Origin: Stemphylium vesicarium
Lineage: Eukaryota; Ascomycota; Dothideomycetes; Pleosporales; Pleosporaceae
Reading direction: 5' to 3'
Length of the DNA: 64,000 bases
Assembly: GCA_004380135.1 (NCBI GenBank)
Contig: QXCR01000048.1
Coordinates: 62,001 to 126,000 of the forward strand
Below the pieces are notes generated by a model. The model saw nothing but the letters and a program-made list of their open reading frames with translations, ran no database searches and was not told the origin of the DNA. Of this stretch, positions 11,233 through 22,757 are shown piece by piece (the stretch's first letter is position 1; each line of letters begins with the position of its first letter). A program made the position numbers and the translations under genes.

Positions 11233-12185
11233 GACCACCGCATTCTTCGTAATGGCAAACTACAAGTGCGATCCGACGCAGCAATCGCGGCGAGAGGCAC
11301 TCGACATGGCCTGGTGGTGATTTGGGAGCGTTGTGACATGTACAGGACGCCTTGTCTCGTCGCTCACTCAGGCACGGTACTCGGCACCTGCAGGCATCGA
11401 CAGCGGGCTGTGCTCACCCACACGCTAGGTGGAGCTGCCCTGATCCTTCACCCCGACTATTTCCTCGGTAGCTATACGCAAATACGCCTCTTTACGAAGC
11501 CACGGGTACCGCCCATTTCGCCACTTTGTAACTCCAACCTATGTCATTACAAAACGACGTCCAGAACTCGGTGTGGTGCCGATCAACCCAGACCCCTAAA
11601 CAACAACCCCAAACCCCCCCCCCCCCCCTCCCCTCTCAGGCACCGTCTAAATTTACATCACAAACAAGACGGTTAACACGGCAGGCGGGCGTAGCTACCA
11701 CCCCCCGGCTGTGACACGCGTTCGCAACCAGAGATCGTCATATCCTCCTACTGCGAACGGCATACAAACCAACTTCACGCAGCCAGCCGTCATCATGACA
11801 ATTCTGCCGTACGCGGGGCCGCCAGTCCTATCGCGGGGTTGCGCACCTTGTTCGGGGGGCGCGGAGCTCCTGTCACTGCAGGGAGACGCGCCGCCGCGTC
11901 GCTCGCGCCAGTACACATAGAGCCCTGCTTGCGAAAACTGTCGTCACGCTAAATCGGCAACGCGCATGCGCCTCACTTTTGGGGTTCCGCAACACAATTC
12001 ACGCTTGAACACCATAATGGATACTACTTCTCATGTCAGCGAATGCGCTCTTATTCTCTGGCCCTCTTAGGAGGATTCATGACTTCAACTTCAAGCCCTC
12101 ATGTCAGCCTGAATAACTCACTGCCCTAGACTCTTTGAAGCTCCCATCCCCCGCCAGCATCATCCTTATTACCCACCCTAACATC
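11233..12185. other. Intergenic region with poly-C run
   Basis: Upstream of the GT90 gene and downstream of the MFS gene (both minus strand). It contains a 15-base C run at about 11614-11628 and no coding signal that I trust on either strand. Confidence 0.5.
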
Positions 12186-13817
12186 CTATGTCTTCTTCTC
12201 GGGGTCGACCATCTCAGTATGTGCTGGCGACCCTTCCTTGTCTGCTATGCCACCCGCGGTACCCATAGTCTGGTTCTCGGGGTCATCCCCATGGGCGTTT
12301 GTGATGCCAATCTCAGCCGTCGAGAACTTGTCTGCCACATTCCTGTATGCCGGCACGAAATTGACAGCAAAGGCATAGGACCACGCAGCAACGAAAAACG
12401 CCAACGGCACTGTCATCGCAATGGCAGTTGGCGAGTAGCCATCGCGAGGTCTCGCTGCTCCCAGCGTATCACTGGCTCCGAAAAGCAGCGGCGGCACCAC
12501 GGCGCCGCCAGAGACACCAGCAACGATGAAGCCTGATCCGCGCTTCGAGTACTTGCCCAGCCCACGCATCCCGAGCGCGACAATCGTCGGGAAGATGATG
12601 CTCTCGAAGAAGAGAACCAGGTAAAGCATGCTCATGCCTACGTTGTCTCGCTCCGTAATGGCCGGGATAATGAAGATGATGCACATTGTCATGAAGCCGA
12701 GGAATACCCATCGCGGCTTGACGTACTTCATGATCGCGCTACCGACAAAGCGGCCTGCGGTGAAACAGCCCTGGGCGCCGGCAAGGAACCGTGATGCCGT
12801 AGCGTTATCTGTGACGGATCCATCAGGGTTCACACGAGTCTCGGTGACGTAGTTGATGAATGCTCCTGCAATGGCAACTTGTGCGCCAGTATAGCAGAAC
12901 TGAGCGAATGTCGCGTGAAAGAGGCGGTATTGTTTGCGGAAGGGCTTGACATCAGTCCCGGCGTGCGTACTTTCAGCCTGGAAAGCCATATCCGCATCTA
13001 TCCAACGTTAGCGTCTGCAAAGAACTTGAGTGATGAGAAATCCCACCTGTAATCTCTGGTATATCGGTAAAGTAGTAAACTACTGCGAGTAGAAAGACGA
13101 AACACGCAATACCGAGGTACGTCCACTGCACGTTTTCCAAAGCAGCCTGATCGGTTCCTACATTATTGAAGAAGACATAAGAAGCCAGGACCGGTGCCAC
13201 GACAGTCCCGATTCCATTGAAAGCCTGCGCGATGTTGATTCTAATCTCCGAGTACTTTGGCGGTCCGCAAACTACAACGCATTAGTCTATGCGTCTCTAC
13301 TTCCAGGACAAAAACACACCTGCAAGGTAAGGGTTGGCGGCCGTCTCAAGCGAGCCAAGTCCATTACCAATGACAAAGATGGCGGCACAAAAGCCTCCAA
13401 ACGATCGATAGACAAGGCACGGCCAGGCGATCAAAGAGCCGATGCCGTAGAGTGTAAGGCCCCAGATGAATGTAGCTTTGTAACCCCAGTGTCGCAGCAG
13501 CCAGTTGGCGTGACCAAGAGACGCAAGCGGGTATGCCCCGAAATATGCTGCCTGTAGACCAGACGAGCGAGCGCGAGTGATACCAAGAGTGACTTGGAAG
13601 TGCTTGTTCAGCGTATCGATCAGACCGTATGAGAAGCCCTATGCGACAGTCAATCAAAGCATCATTCCCGTGCTGAAACACAAGCATGACTTACCCAGAG
13701 GAAGAACAGGATAGTGACCAGGCAAAGTGGGTAGATACTCTCCTTCAACGTGAGCTCAGCAGCCCGCGTCCTCTGATCATCGCGACTTCGCAATTTTGGT
13801 CGCCTGAGAAAGCCCAT
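12186..13817 (-). CDS. MFS sugar transporter of the fucose permease (FHS/FucP) type
   Basis: Exons 13817-13695, 13638-13320, 13271-13047 and 12997-12186 give 492 residues. The protein begins with a short basic cytosolic tail, then a first helix (LCLVTILFFLWGFSYGLIDTL). The loop motif GNGLGSLETAANPYL between later helices is a close relative of the FucP/FHS signature. About twelve hydrophobic helices follow, with an acidic hydrophilic C-terminal tail. Bacterial FucP imports L-fucose with protons; fungal relatives transport hexoses or related sugars at the plasma membrane, but the substrate cannot be read from sequence. All three introns are 48-56 nt GT-AG introns. Confidence 0.9.
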
Positions 13818-14740
13818 CTTGTGCCCACGTTTATCGCGATAAAAATGTTGCCAGTCAAGTGGTTGAAAATCGTCGAGGAACTGATCACGTCGTAGATAGA
13901 GCGAAGCAGATCATGCGAAGCGAGGTGAGAAAGAATCGCAAACTTCAGGCGCAGTTGCGACAGCGATCGATGAAGGGAAGGAAGTCTGCAGGGACCCCTC
14001 TCAAGTATACCCCGTCTGTCGTCACCTCACCAGCCATGCAGCCATGCAGCCAGCCAGCCAACAGCACCGGCGGCAAGATCATCGGCCCCAGAACACGGCA
14101 ACCACCACCACCACCACTCCAGGCTTGCCTGTCAAAAAAAAGACCCAATCTCAGAGGTCAATCTTGATGTTCCGTCGTTGCAGCCAAGCCTCGGCTTGAC
14201 CCCATCAACTCGGAGAAGCTGGGGTAAAGTCTGGGGATTCCAACGCTAAGCGGCATGGCGCCGTGTGACGTTGGTGGAGATTTCAGGCCAGATGATGCGA
14301 TGCATGCCCTCGGCAGAGTGGAGGCCGAGACAAAGATGCATCATGCAGTGTTGCTTTGGGGAGGGATCAGCGTGCTTCGCGTTATGTTTGAGCCGTCTTG
14401 CTGCCACCTCGTGCATTGGGGGGGGAGCCTGGCTGGGCGGATTGTGAGGTGGAATGTTGTGGAAGGTGAGTCGAGGGCGTGGTTGCGTGGAGACTACGGT
14501 TTAATGTGCGAACTAAGCGTTGTCAACGCCTGACAGATGATATATTACTATCGCTTATGCAGTGGCGCTTGCAAGGGCTGCAGCCAAGAGGAGCTGGGCA
14601 ACGGCGGTGGTTGTTCTAGTTGGGCGCGAACAAGCTGACCACTTTGTCATGATATCTGTATTCTATTGCATTGACTACATGTTCATCCGAAATTCAATAC
14701 AGGGTAGAAGAGACACGGTAATGGTGGCCGCCTCGATCTC
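13818..14740. other. Intergenic region upstream of the MFS transporter
   Basis: Likely promoter of the MFS gene plus the 3' flank of the dehydrogenase gene. There is a CAGC/CAGCCAGC-rich patch near 14036-14062 and a short CCA run near 14100-14118. No gene was recognised. Confidence 0.5.
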
Positions 14741-16039
14741 TCAACCTTTGTTCTTGAACTCCAGCCCACTTTCCTTCCTCACAACACCGTACACACTCGG
14801 AATATCACCCTTATCACCAAGTTCGCTCTTCACGCCATCCAGCCTAGTCTGTGCCAGACCAAGCATCTTCATGCTCTCCTTGGCACCACTGCTCTCCGCA
14901 AGCGAGATCGCATGTCTCGCATCTTTCCTCGCAAGATCCACATGGAACAACGGCTCCTCACGCTGGTAGTAATCGCCAGCCAACATGCGCTGCGAGTAGG
15001 CTGTGTAAGGGCCTGGGAACATGGTCGAAATGAAGGTGTGAAGGTTGTCTACACCCAGCCCGGATTTTTCAGCCAGCACGTGACCTTCGGAGAGCTGGGA
15101 GACCATGTTGAGGATAAAGGTGTTGCCGATGACTTTCATGAGCGTGGCGTTTCCGGCGGGTTGGTTGGAGAAGTCGAGGTTCGTGCGCGCCATGACGCCG
15201 GTTGTGTAGGGGATTGCTTTGTCGCAGGCGGCTTTTTGACCCGCGGTGACGCAGACGAGTTGGCCGTTCTCTGCCATGGCGGGAGCACCGAATACTGATC
15301 AGAGTATTAAGATAGTTCGACACGGTATAAAGTTGTAGATTGATCACTTACCAGGCATACCAACGAACTCGGCGCCCTTTTCGGTAATCTTCTTCTCGAG
15401 TGCGTTGGTCGTATCGGGATGCACGGTCGAGCAGTCGACGATGACTTTGCCCTTTACGTCCTCTTGCAGCATTGTATTCACGGCGGTGTTTACGGCTGCA
15501 TCGTCACCCAGGCACATGAAGATGATGTCTGCGGATTTGACAACATCTCCGACATTATCGATAACCTTGGTTTTGGAGGCGCCCAGCTTGGAAGATAGGT
15601 CTTCGGCGCGGGATGTCGTCCGGTTGTAAAGGATCAGGGGTTTGTCAAGATTGCCTTTCTCGACAAGGTTCTTGCACCTGGTGATGGTCTTGGGTCAGCA
15701 AGTACTTCGTTTTCGTTCCATGCCCACATTAGAGCTCGAAAATGTAGTTAGAGAAATCATTTGAATACGGCACCCTTCGCTTTGGATTCCGATTCCGAGT
15801 CCGTCTTAATCTTGGACCGGCCATTTGCATCCGCAGAACAAGACCGATTCCTGGTTATCGGTCTGTGCGCTTCGGGAGGGGTATTCCCTTCCCATGAAAA
15901 GAATCCAGTGGATTGCCAAGATGAACGGACGGATTTACTTACATTCCCTGCTACGATTAGTCTACTGTGAAGAAAGGTAACCGGCTATACTTGCCCTGCC
16001 CATGTTGCCGAGGCCGATCCAAGCGAGTTGCGGGGCCAT
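14741..16039 (-). CDS. 3-hydroxyisobutyrate dehydrogenase-like (beta-hydroxyacid dehydrogenase)
   Basis: Four exons: 16039-15995, a 5-nt microexon 15947-15943, 15677-15352 and 15294-14741; 309 residues. The NAD(P) motif GLGNMG is at residues 9-14. The second domain carries the family's catalytic Lys pattern KVIGN (Lys179, Asn183). The family oxidises 3-hydroxyacids such as 3-hydroxyisobutyrate (valine breakdown) or reduces succinic semialdehyde; which applies is unknown. The first intron has a GC donor (AGG|GCAAGT). The microexon GGAAT, flanked by CAG and GTAAGT, supplies Gly and most of Met between GNMGR and CKNLVEKG. Without it the conserved N terminus cannot be joined in frame. Divergent from ARG2. 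Confidence 0.9.
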
Positions 16040-16376
16040 GATGTCCAGGTTGCAATACGGCAATGCGGATTTGCTTTTGACTTGAAGAAGCGGTACAGCG
16101 TACAACGAGTTATATACTGGACAATGATATCGCAAACGTCGTGAGTCAGCACAATCGTCGTCATGATGTCCATCCTCGGTCGAGGACCCGGGGATAAGCC
16201 AACGGGCCGATGTCGGTTAGCAGCAAATGACGTCCAGTCGCCGTTATCGAAGTTTGGGTTCGACATGTGCGGGCACAAATCTCCACACTTTCGCAGAGTC
16301 ATATTTCTGCCCCGGCTTTCAATTATAAAAGCTTCTGGTGTTCGGTGTGTTCAGCGGCTGGACGGAGGCATGAAGC
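16040..16376. promoter_or_regulatory. Bidirectional promoter, dehydrogenase / ARG2
   Basis: Only 337 bp separate two divergent start codons, so both core promoters must lie here or overlap the 5' leaders. A Gcn4/AP-1 type site is listed separately. Confidence 0.7.
16142..16148. promoter_or_regulatory. Gcn4/CPC1-type TGAGTCA site
   Basis: A perfect palindromic TGA(C/G)TCA element lies 229 bp upstream of the ARG2 start. In yeast and filamentous fungi arginine genes are activated through such sites by Gcn4/CPC1/CpcA during amino-acid starvation. Function here is inferred from position and match only. Confidence 0.6.
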
Positions 16377-18611
16377 ATGTTCATCTGGAGCAGAGCCCCC
16401 GCGAGGGGCTTGGGGAAGGCCACGAAGAATGTGCGTACGGCTCGGCTCCACACTCACTTCGTACGCTTCGCATCGCGCGTCGGTACTAACAGCCTGCAGC
16501 TTCCCAAACGCGATGACAAGATCAGGAATCCGGCGACAGGTCAGCGCGCGTACCTTTCCACATCGACTACATACGTCCGAAAGTCGTCGAGCTCCGCGAA
16601 AGAGCGCCAGCGTGCCGAGCGCCAGCAATTGACTCACCTGCTGAAGGAGTCGCCCGGAAAACGCGATGCGCGCAACTTTCTCAAGCAGTTTGATGCGCCC
16701 AAGAAAAGCAAGGCGACTATCGCGGCCAAGGCTAAGCAGATCGCGAGCGAAAACATACACAATGAGTCGGGTTCGCAGCGAACAGGCGTGAATCTAGGCG
16801 GCTTGTATAAACCTACCGTCTTCACGCGCGAACCGCTTCCGGAGGAGCAATACCAGGCGGAACAAAAAGATGAGCCTATACACCTAGCGCTGGTCAAGCT
16901 TCGCCAGCCGCAGACGCTCGACGATCGCGTCTTAGGAGACATTGCCTTGACATTGAGTCAGATGGCTCAGCTAGGTCTCAGCACGGCAGTAGTGTTAGAT
17001 TGCGACGAGGATACAGGCGCATTCAGCACCGAAGTCAAGTCGGAGTATGGGAACATGGTCCGAGAGCAGGCACTGCGCCTAGTCGCGGCATTGGAAGACT
17101 ACAACGAGCCAGGAGCATTGCTAGTTGAAGATGCGCTGGGCTACACACCGCCAGCCACCGACATGCCCAGTACAGTGCAGACCCGGGCAGGCGTGGAAGT
17201 GCAGCACAACTACCTGCTCTTCCCTCCCATCGACGACGGCGTGATTCCAGTCATCACCCCCTTCGCGTACGATACAAATCTCAAAAAGATTAGAGTCCAG
17301 GCAGACGACGTGCTTCTTGCGCTCATTCGCGAGTTTTCTGGCATCGCTGGACAAGCTGATACTAGCGACTCACAAGGTGCCACACTGCACAAGACTGCAG
17401 ATCCTGCCGAAAAACCTGTCCTGGATCGCATCATTATCCTCGATCCGCTTGGTGGCATACCGTCTAAGAATCGCGCAGACGGCGCGCATGTCTTTGTCAA
17501 CCTTGAGGCAGAGTACGGAGATATCAAGCAGGAGTTGCAGCAGCTATCTTTGACCAATTCACAGGAGAATGACAAGACTGATCCAGTCACGCTGGGCACT
17601 GGAAATCCATTCTCCAAATTTGTAGAAGAAGAACTCGCACCATTGCCAGGCAGCAAATCCCAGCTACTCGGCAATTCAGCTCCCGCGCGTCATCTCAATA
17701 ATCTTGAAGTGGTTCAACGCGGCTTGAAATTGCTACCCCCCTCCTCATCCGGACTGGTCCTCACTCCGCTCGAAGCTGCACGCAAGGCCATACCCGACGA
17801 TGCGCGCACAACGCCCTCGAAGAATCCTCTCCTCCACAACGTCCTAACCGACAAGCCCATGACCTCCTCCTCGCTCCCAACATCACCCACATCCAAGTTC
17901 CTTGGCTCCACTGCACCAAACCCAGCCACCTTCTTCAAAAAGGGCATACCGCTAACCATGATACCTGACCCACGGATCCACGGACCCTGGCAACCACCCT
18001 CAGCCTCAAGCCCAAGCATCGACCTAGCAAACGACCCGCGCATCAACTTCCCCAAGCTCGTAGACCTCATCGACGATTCATTCCGTCGCAAACTCCACCC
18101 AAAGAACTACCTCGACCGCATCCAAGGCCGCGTCGCCGGCATCATCATCGCAGGTGACTACGAAGGCGGCGCAATTTGTACCTGGGAGACGCCCAAGACA
18201 CTCCAAGGGTCCACGTTACCCTCCACTGCCTCCCCCGACTCTCCCTACTGGGTGCCCTATCTCGACAAATTCGCCGTCCTGACTTCCTCGCAGGGCTCCG
18301 GCGGCGTCTCGGACATCGTCTGGGCCGCGCTGACAAGGACGTGTTTCCCCGACGGCGTCGTCTGGAGGAGTCGCACGAGTAATCCCGTTAACAAGTGGTA
18401 TCAGGAGCGGAGCAAGGGTATGTGGAATTTGCCGGGCGGTCAGTGGACCATGTTTTGGACGACTGAAGGGGTGGAGAGGACGTGGACGAAAGATGATTGG
18501 GAGATGTTTGGTGGGGATATGGTTAAGGAGATGAAGAGGTGGGATGCGTATGTTGATGTTTGCAGTGGCATTCAACCGAGCTGGGCGGATGGTATTCAGC
18601 GAGCGGATTAG
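16377..18611 (+). CDS. ARG2: Mitochondrial amino-acid N-acetyltransferase (N-acetylglutamate synthase), Arg2 type
   Basis: Intronless, 744 residues. The enzyme makes N-acetylglutamate from glutamate and acetyl-CoA, the first step of ornithine/arginine synthesis in the mitochondrial matrix. The first ~65 residues are rich in Arg, Ser and Thr and poor in acidic residues, as expected for a transit peptide. Residues ~150-540 form the amino-acid-kinase-like region. The C-terminal GNAT domain of the NAGS type spans roughly 560-730 and includes [40 protein letters not shown] and the segment [18 protein letters not shown]. Length fits fungal Arg2/ARG14 proteins, which are feedback-inhibited by arginine in known cases. 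Start ATG follows a short leader shared with the divergent gene. Confidence 0.95.
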   Translation: MFIWSRAPARGLGKATKNVRTARLHTHFVRFASRVGTNSLQLPKRDDKIRNPATGQRAYLSTSTTYVRKSSSSAKERQRAERQQLTHLLKESPGKRDARNFLKQFDAPKKSKATIAAKAKQIASENIHNESGSQRTGVNLGGLYKPTVFTREPLPEEQYQAEQKDEPIHLALVKLRQPQTLDDRVLGDIALTLSQMAQLGLSTAVVLDCDEDTGAFSTEVKSEYGNMVREQALRLVAALEDYNEPGALLVEDALGYTPPATDMPSTVQTRAGVEVQHNYLLFPPIDDGVIPVITPFAYDTNLKKIRVQADDVLLALIREFSGIAGQADTSDSQGATLHKTADPAEKPVLDRIIILDPLGGIPSKNRADGAHVFVNLEAEYGDIKQELQQLSLTNSQENDKTDPVTLGTGNPFSKFVEEELAPLPGSKSQLLGNSAPARHLNNLEVVQRGLKLLPPSSSGLVLTPLEAARKAIPDDARTTPSKNPLLHNVLTDKPMTSSSLPTSPTSKFLGSTAPNPATFFKKGIPLTMIPDPRIHGPWQPPSASSPSIDLANDPRINFPKLVDLIDDSFRRKLHPKNYLDRIQGRVAGIIIAGDYEGGAICTWETPKTLQGSTLPSTASPDSPYWVPYLDKFAVLTSSQGSGGVSDIVWAALTRTCFPDGVVWRSRTSNPVNKWYQERSKGMWNLPGGQWTMFWTTEGVERTWTKDDWEMFGGDMVKEMKRWDAYVDVCSGIQPSWADGIQRAD

Positions 18612-19141
18612 GAAAGTATCACGTGACTAATGACTATCCCTGACATACTTGAGTAGCCAAATTCCACCTTATGATAGCTCCGCCAATTCGTTCCGATACT
18701 CCCAAGTAACTCTTGCAACCCCGTAACGGCAAACGTACCGTCCTACATACCCCAAGAAGCTTCAAAGCCGTCTCTACAATGGATGGTACTCACTTCCTTC
18801 CCTAGGAATCGCCGCTCTTGCCCTTATGGCAGCAACAAGCCCCGCTACCCGCTGCCACTCTCTCGGTGTACAGCCATTTCTCTTGCAATCTAACGCTTTT
18901 TCAGCCACCTCAGCTTCCCCCCACACGCGTTCAATGCCAATAAGACAACAGAGACCCGTACGTAATCATGTGACAGACGTCGCACGAAGCATACACTCCC
19001 AGCATCTCTTGCCAACGCCTCGGTATAAACGGATGGTTTACAACGTTAATTCCCATGCAAAAGAACCCCCATCCGACCCGAATGCTACTCCGCTGCGTGG
19101 ACATAGCGGCAGAAGAAACTCTGACCAAGCATACACACTGA
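18612..19141. other. Convergent 3' intergenic region
   Basis: It separates the stop codons of ARG2 and the GH76 gene. A plus-strand open frame of about 126 codons lies inside but has no recognisable features and overlaps the GH76 3' end, so it is not called. Confidence 0.5.
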
Positions 19142-20665
19142 TTACAAAACCATCCATAAAGCACCTCCAATCGAGCCAACTACTACGACAACAGTTAAAA
19201 TGCTAGCGCCAGCCCGATCTCTAGTACTGATGGAATCCAACTTGGTAGAACCATCGTCATCGGGCGCCTCGATTCCAGCGTTCGGGTCACTCTTTGAAAT
19301 GCCACCTTTTTCAGCAGTAGCCGGACCCTCGACAGTGGGATAAAGCAATGCCTGCACTATTTCCAGGGCAGCCATTTGTTCACCGACACCAAAGCTACCG
19401 TCGTTGATGCCATTGTCGACCCATCGGAGACCGCACGATACTTGGTCGTCACCACCAATACACTGGGATGCAGCAGCCTTTGCCGAGGCTTTGAGCAAGG
19501 GATCGATCTGGTCGCGCGTCCATGGTGCGACAATGGCTGTGTATCCTAGCCAGCGGGCGAGGTATGCTTTGAAAGAGCGCTGGTCGACGTCACACTTGCC
19601 ATTGTTCTCACACGCGACTTCGATCATGACGCTATCCTTGAAGAAGATGCCGACTCCATCGATGATGCCTTGGAGCCTATCTTTCCACAACTGATTCTGA
19701 GTCTAGTTCATGTAAGCAAATGTGCGCGCGTTCAGTGAGCCAAGATTGTCCTATACGTACAGCATTCCACATGGCAGCAGCACCAGACATGTGCACACCA
19801 GCGTTATAGGTCCATTGGATGCGGTTAACGGAGGTACAGTTTTTAACGCTATCAGTACCATCATAGAAATGGAAATCTGCGCTCATGAGTCCTGAGGACT
19901 GCTCCCACTCCCACGTCTTCTCCGCCCATTCAGAGTACGTGTCGTTTCCGAGGTACTTGTACAAACGTGCGGCGATATTAAAGAAACATCCATTAGAGAT
20001 GGTGTTCTTATAATTGTATCCAGGGTTCGTAAAGAATATCTGCCACTTGAATCCGCCACCGCATGTGTCCGGATCCCATCGTTTGTGCTGGGTCTGGAAT
20101 ACGGCCTGAGCGAGAGAGAGCCATGATGGTCCGTCTTTGAGGTCGGGTAACTTGTTCTCGGCCGCAGACATGGCAGCCATGCCCCAGAAGGCTTGGTCAT
20201 CGTTGCCAAGGGTTCTGGTTTGGTTCGCTGGCATGAAGGCATTATAGTCTCCAATCTGATGTTGCAGCGCTTGCCTCGAAATAACGTTATACTGGTCGTC
20301 TCCAGTGTAATACCTTTGCGTCGTCATCAGCTTTCTGATGCGGCCAAGCGATTGAAGAAGAGATCATAATACCAGTAATCGATCAACGCGTTGAACATGG
20401 CACCGCATTCCCACCAATAGTACGGATCTGGAAGATTTCCGGGTACATCGCCTGGCTTGTCACCGGTATAATACTTCCGCATGTTCGTCGAAAGTGCCTT
20501 CGCAGCGCTTCTAATCGAGTCTGATGTCTATTCAGCCCCATACCGGAAGCCCAAATAATAGGCAGGAAACATACCTGGTGAATCAACATCCAGATCGATG
20601 GCGCATACACCCGACAGTAGTAGACCTGAGGCATAGATGCCACCGAGAGCAGATCGAAGCTTCAT
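19142..20665 (-). CDS. GPI-anchored GH76 alpha-1,6-mannanase-like protein (Dfg5/Dcw1 family)
   Basis: Exons 20665-20575, 20520-20373, 20313-19761 and 19702-19142, 450 residues. A signal peptide covers about residues 1-22 (hydrophobic core GIYASGLLLSGVCA). The GH76 core has the paired aspartates in LGNDDQAFWG near residues 117-120, plus DYWYYTGDD and TYNAGVHMSGAAAMWNAT typical of Dfg5. The C terminus has a Ser/Asp-rich spacer and a hydrophobic tail (ILTVVVVVGSIGGALWMVL) as in GPI precursors. Dfg5/Dcw1 are thought to move GPI proteins from membrane to wall glucan by acting on the GPI mannan core. All introns are GT-AG and under 60 nt. Exon 2 uses the second of two nearby AGs (CATCAG), since the first gives a stop. 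Confidence 0.93.
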
Positions 20666-22086
20666 GTTGTCGACCTGGAAGCCAAAACGGCGTTCTTTGC
20701 GACCGTTTCTCTCCGCGCGATCTCTAGCACAATGCTTTTTTGGAAAAGCGGTCAAAAACGTTTGGGACGTCGCCTCTGGATGTAGTTGAACATACCACTT
20801 TCGACGGTTGACGTCGGCGAAGAAGAAGAAAGAAAATCAGGGGAAAGGACAGACGACGGTACACCGCACGAGATGCAGGCACACAAGAAGTCTATGTATT
20901 GTTATTTTCTCTAACCGAGCAAGGCAACCAACTATGCGGCGCAAGCTATCCGAAAGGTGCAGCCAACCGGGTAAGGCATCCAACTGGGCGGTGCAAGCCT
21001 ACCCCAGCGGTGGTGCAGGGCAGCCAACCGAGCGGCTAGAACGCGCGCAACATTTACAACGCGAAGTTTGGACTTTTGCAATAAAGAAAGCGGTTGCTCC
21101 TACCTGCAAGCGCAATCTCCACTTCGAGAGTATAGGAGTTCCGCCCCAACTACGCCGCCGCACCTGCAAGCGTCGCCCTATAGCTTCGCGCACTCTCTTT
21201 TCGCCAGCTCCTCACGCTCATTACAATTACCGCCCCCTTCTCTTCCAGCAATTGTTTCAGATTTATCGACAGACTCAAAGCAGCAACGCTTGTAAGTCTT
21301 CCGCCTAGCGAGAAAAGTCTCAAGGCCCTCATCTCTACATGCGGCTCGAACCTTCTTATAAGCCATCCTTTTGCGCGCCTTACATAATCTGCCGCGCTTT
21401 AGTTGTCACGCGAAATTACCCCAGATTCTCGATGGATCTCCATCCTCCTTGGCATTCGGATCAGTTTTGCCCCGATTTCTTCGTTATTGCGTAGTATTTC
21501 GGCTTCCAAGTTATACCGTCTTTACAGTTAATTTATTCCATTAGCAAGCCTAGGTGTCACCCCCTTTTGAAGGAGGTGAGCCCGAGGTAGTGACTAATAC
21601 AAAAAGGAGATGTTCTCGTTCAAAACTGCTGCCTAGAATCCTTCGTGATCCCGAAGGATGCAAAAGTACTTTTAACCGGGTAAAATGAGGAAGGTGTCGG
21701 TATGGCTATATTACTGGTGCTTACGTTTCCAATGCAAAGTTGTATCGAGCTCACATGATCAGCATTGCCTTCAGAGGACTTGGGTTGTCGTTCTCGGTAT
21801 CCATGGATGAGCGTCAAGTCGCAGCTATTCACATCTACCGCGTTCCCACAGAAACCTCACGATTGATATGGCTCCTTCCTCACGGGCTCTCAATCACCGG
21901 CAGCTCGTACTCGGTTTCAGCTTGGGTTTATCCACTCATAGAAGTGACAACCTCGAGACTCAGATGCATCTAGCCTGTACATGACGATAGTTTAGTGACG
22001 AAACGTACGCAGTCAGCATGCCAGACAGCTTCGATTTATCAGCTGGTGAAGCAGTGGAGAAGAGTATGGAGGTTTGGAAATGAGGA
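20666..22086. other. Intergenic region, no gene recognised
   Basis: Upstream of GH76. It includes a degenerate tandem repeat (listed) and an A+T-richer stretch near 21460-21610. The latter contains a short hairpin-capable sequence around 21558-21578 (CACCCCCTT, three-base loop, AAGGAGGTG, one mismatch). No conserved coding signal was found. Confidence 0.5.
20913..21040. repeat. Degenerate direct repeat, 2+ copies of about 52-60 bp
   Basis: Copies begin with AACCGAGCAAGGCA at 20913, AACCGGGTAAGGCA at 20965 and a partial AACCGAGCGG at 21025. The first two also share CCAACT, GGCG and GCAAGC at matching offsets. Confidence 0.65.
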
Positions 22087-22097
22087 CATATAAAAGG
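22087..22097 (+). promoter_or_regulatory. TATA-box-like element of the decayed secreted-protein gene
   Basis: CATATAAAAGG lies about 100 bp upstream of the former start codon position of the pseudogene, a plausible core-promoter distance in fungi. Confidence 0.5.
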
Positions 22098-22195
22098 AGG
22101 ACTCAGCAGTGCATCAGTTAACTCACCACCTACGCCAAAGCACTTCTCACACTATACCCCAACACCCACTTTACGCAAGCAAATCTCTAGCAAAA

Positions 22196-22757
22196 ATACA
22201 GCTCTACCACTTCCTCCTCGCTCTCCCATCGCTGGCATCGGCAGCTACCTTGTCTGCTCTAACATTGGTTCCCAACTACGTTGTAGACCTTCTTCTCCCA
22301 TATCCCGCACTTTTCCCACTAACAGGCCCAAAAGCAATGCTGTGGTGGCATTGAGAACCAGCGAGGTTACAACTCGGTGGGCTTCGTGAGCATGCCGCGG
22401 AACTCTGTCGTGTTTGGCTTCTAGGCTAGGCGCGATGGCAACAACTGCGGTGCCGAGGCTGCTCGCGGAAACACGGGTGGCGGCGATAACGCCTGTCTTA
22501 ACTTCCCTGGAGGCGGCGGACAGTTTGCGGGGGGCTCTTATTACTCTGCTGGGAGGAAGAGGCGTGCTGCTGCTGCCGAGGCTGCCAAATGTACAGAGAC
22601 TGTGTACGCTGATGCGCTGGTGCTCGATGATGGGACGAAGTTTGACCTCACTATCATGGAAGATGATATGGTCTTGGAGTTGAATCAGATGCTCAGGGAG
22701 GGGTCTGAGGTTGGGGATGTCCCGGAGACGATGAAGGTGTTTGAGGTGGCTGAATAA
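22196..22757 (+). pseudogene. Broken small secreted (effector-like) protein gene
   Basis: Two exons, 22196-22267 and 22326-22757, are separated by a 58-nt intron ending in CACTAACAG. Exon 1 encodes a typical signal peptide, but its first codon is ATA rather than ATG and no in-frame ATG precedes it. Exon 2 encodes about 143 residues with four cysteines in its N-terminal two thirds (an early CC pair), a Gly-rich middle and an acidic C terminus, interrupted by TAG at 22422-22424. Both lesions are single transitions compatible with CpA-to-TpA change on one strand or the other. A TATA element and leader upstream remain. I do not recognise the family. Length and layout suggest a former small secreted protein. 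Confidence 0.6.

Noticed and set aside
16163..16489. 108-codon plus-strand frame as a uORF of ARG2
   Set aside because: It overlaps the ARG2 start in another frame, lacks similarity to known arginine attenuator peptides, and those belong to the carbamoyl-phosphate synthase gene, not to NAGS.
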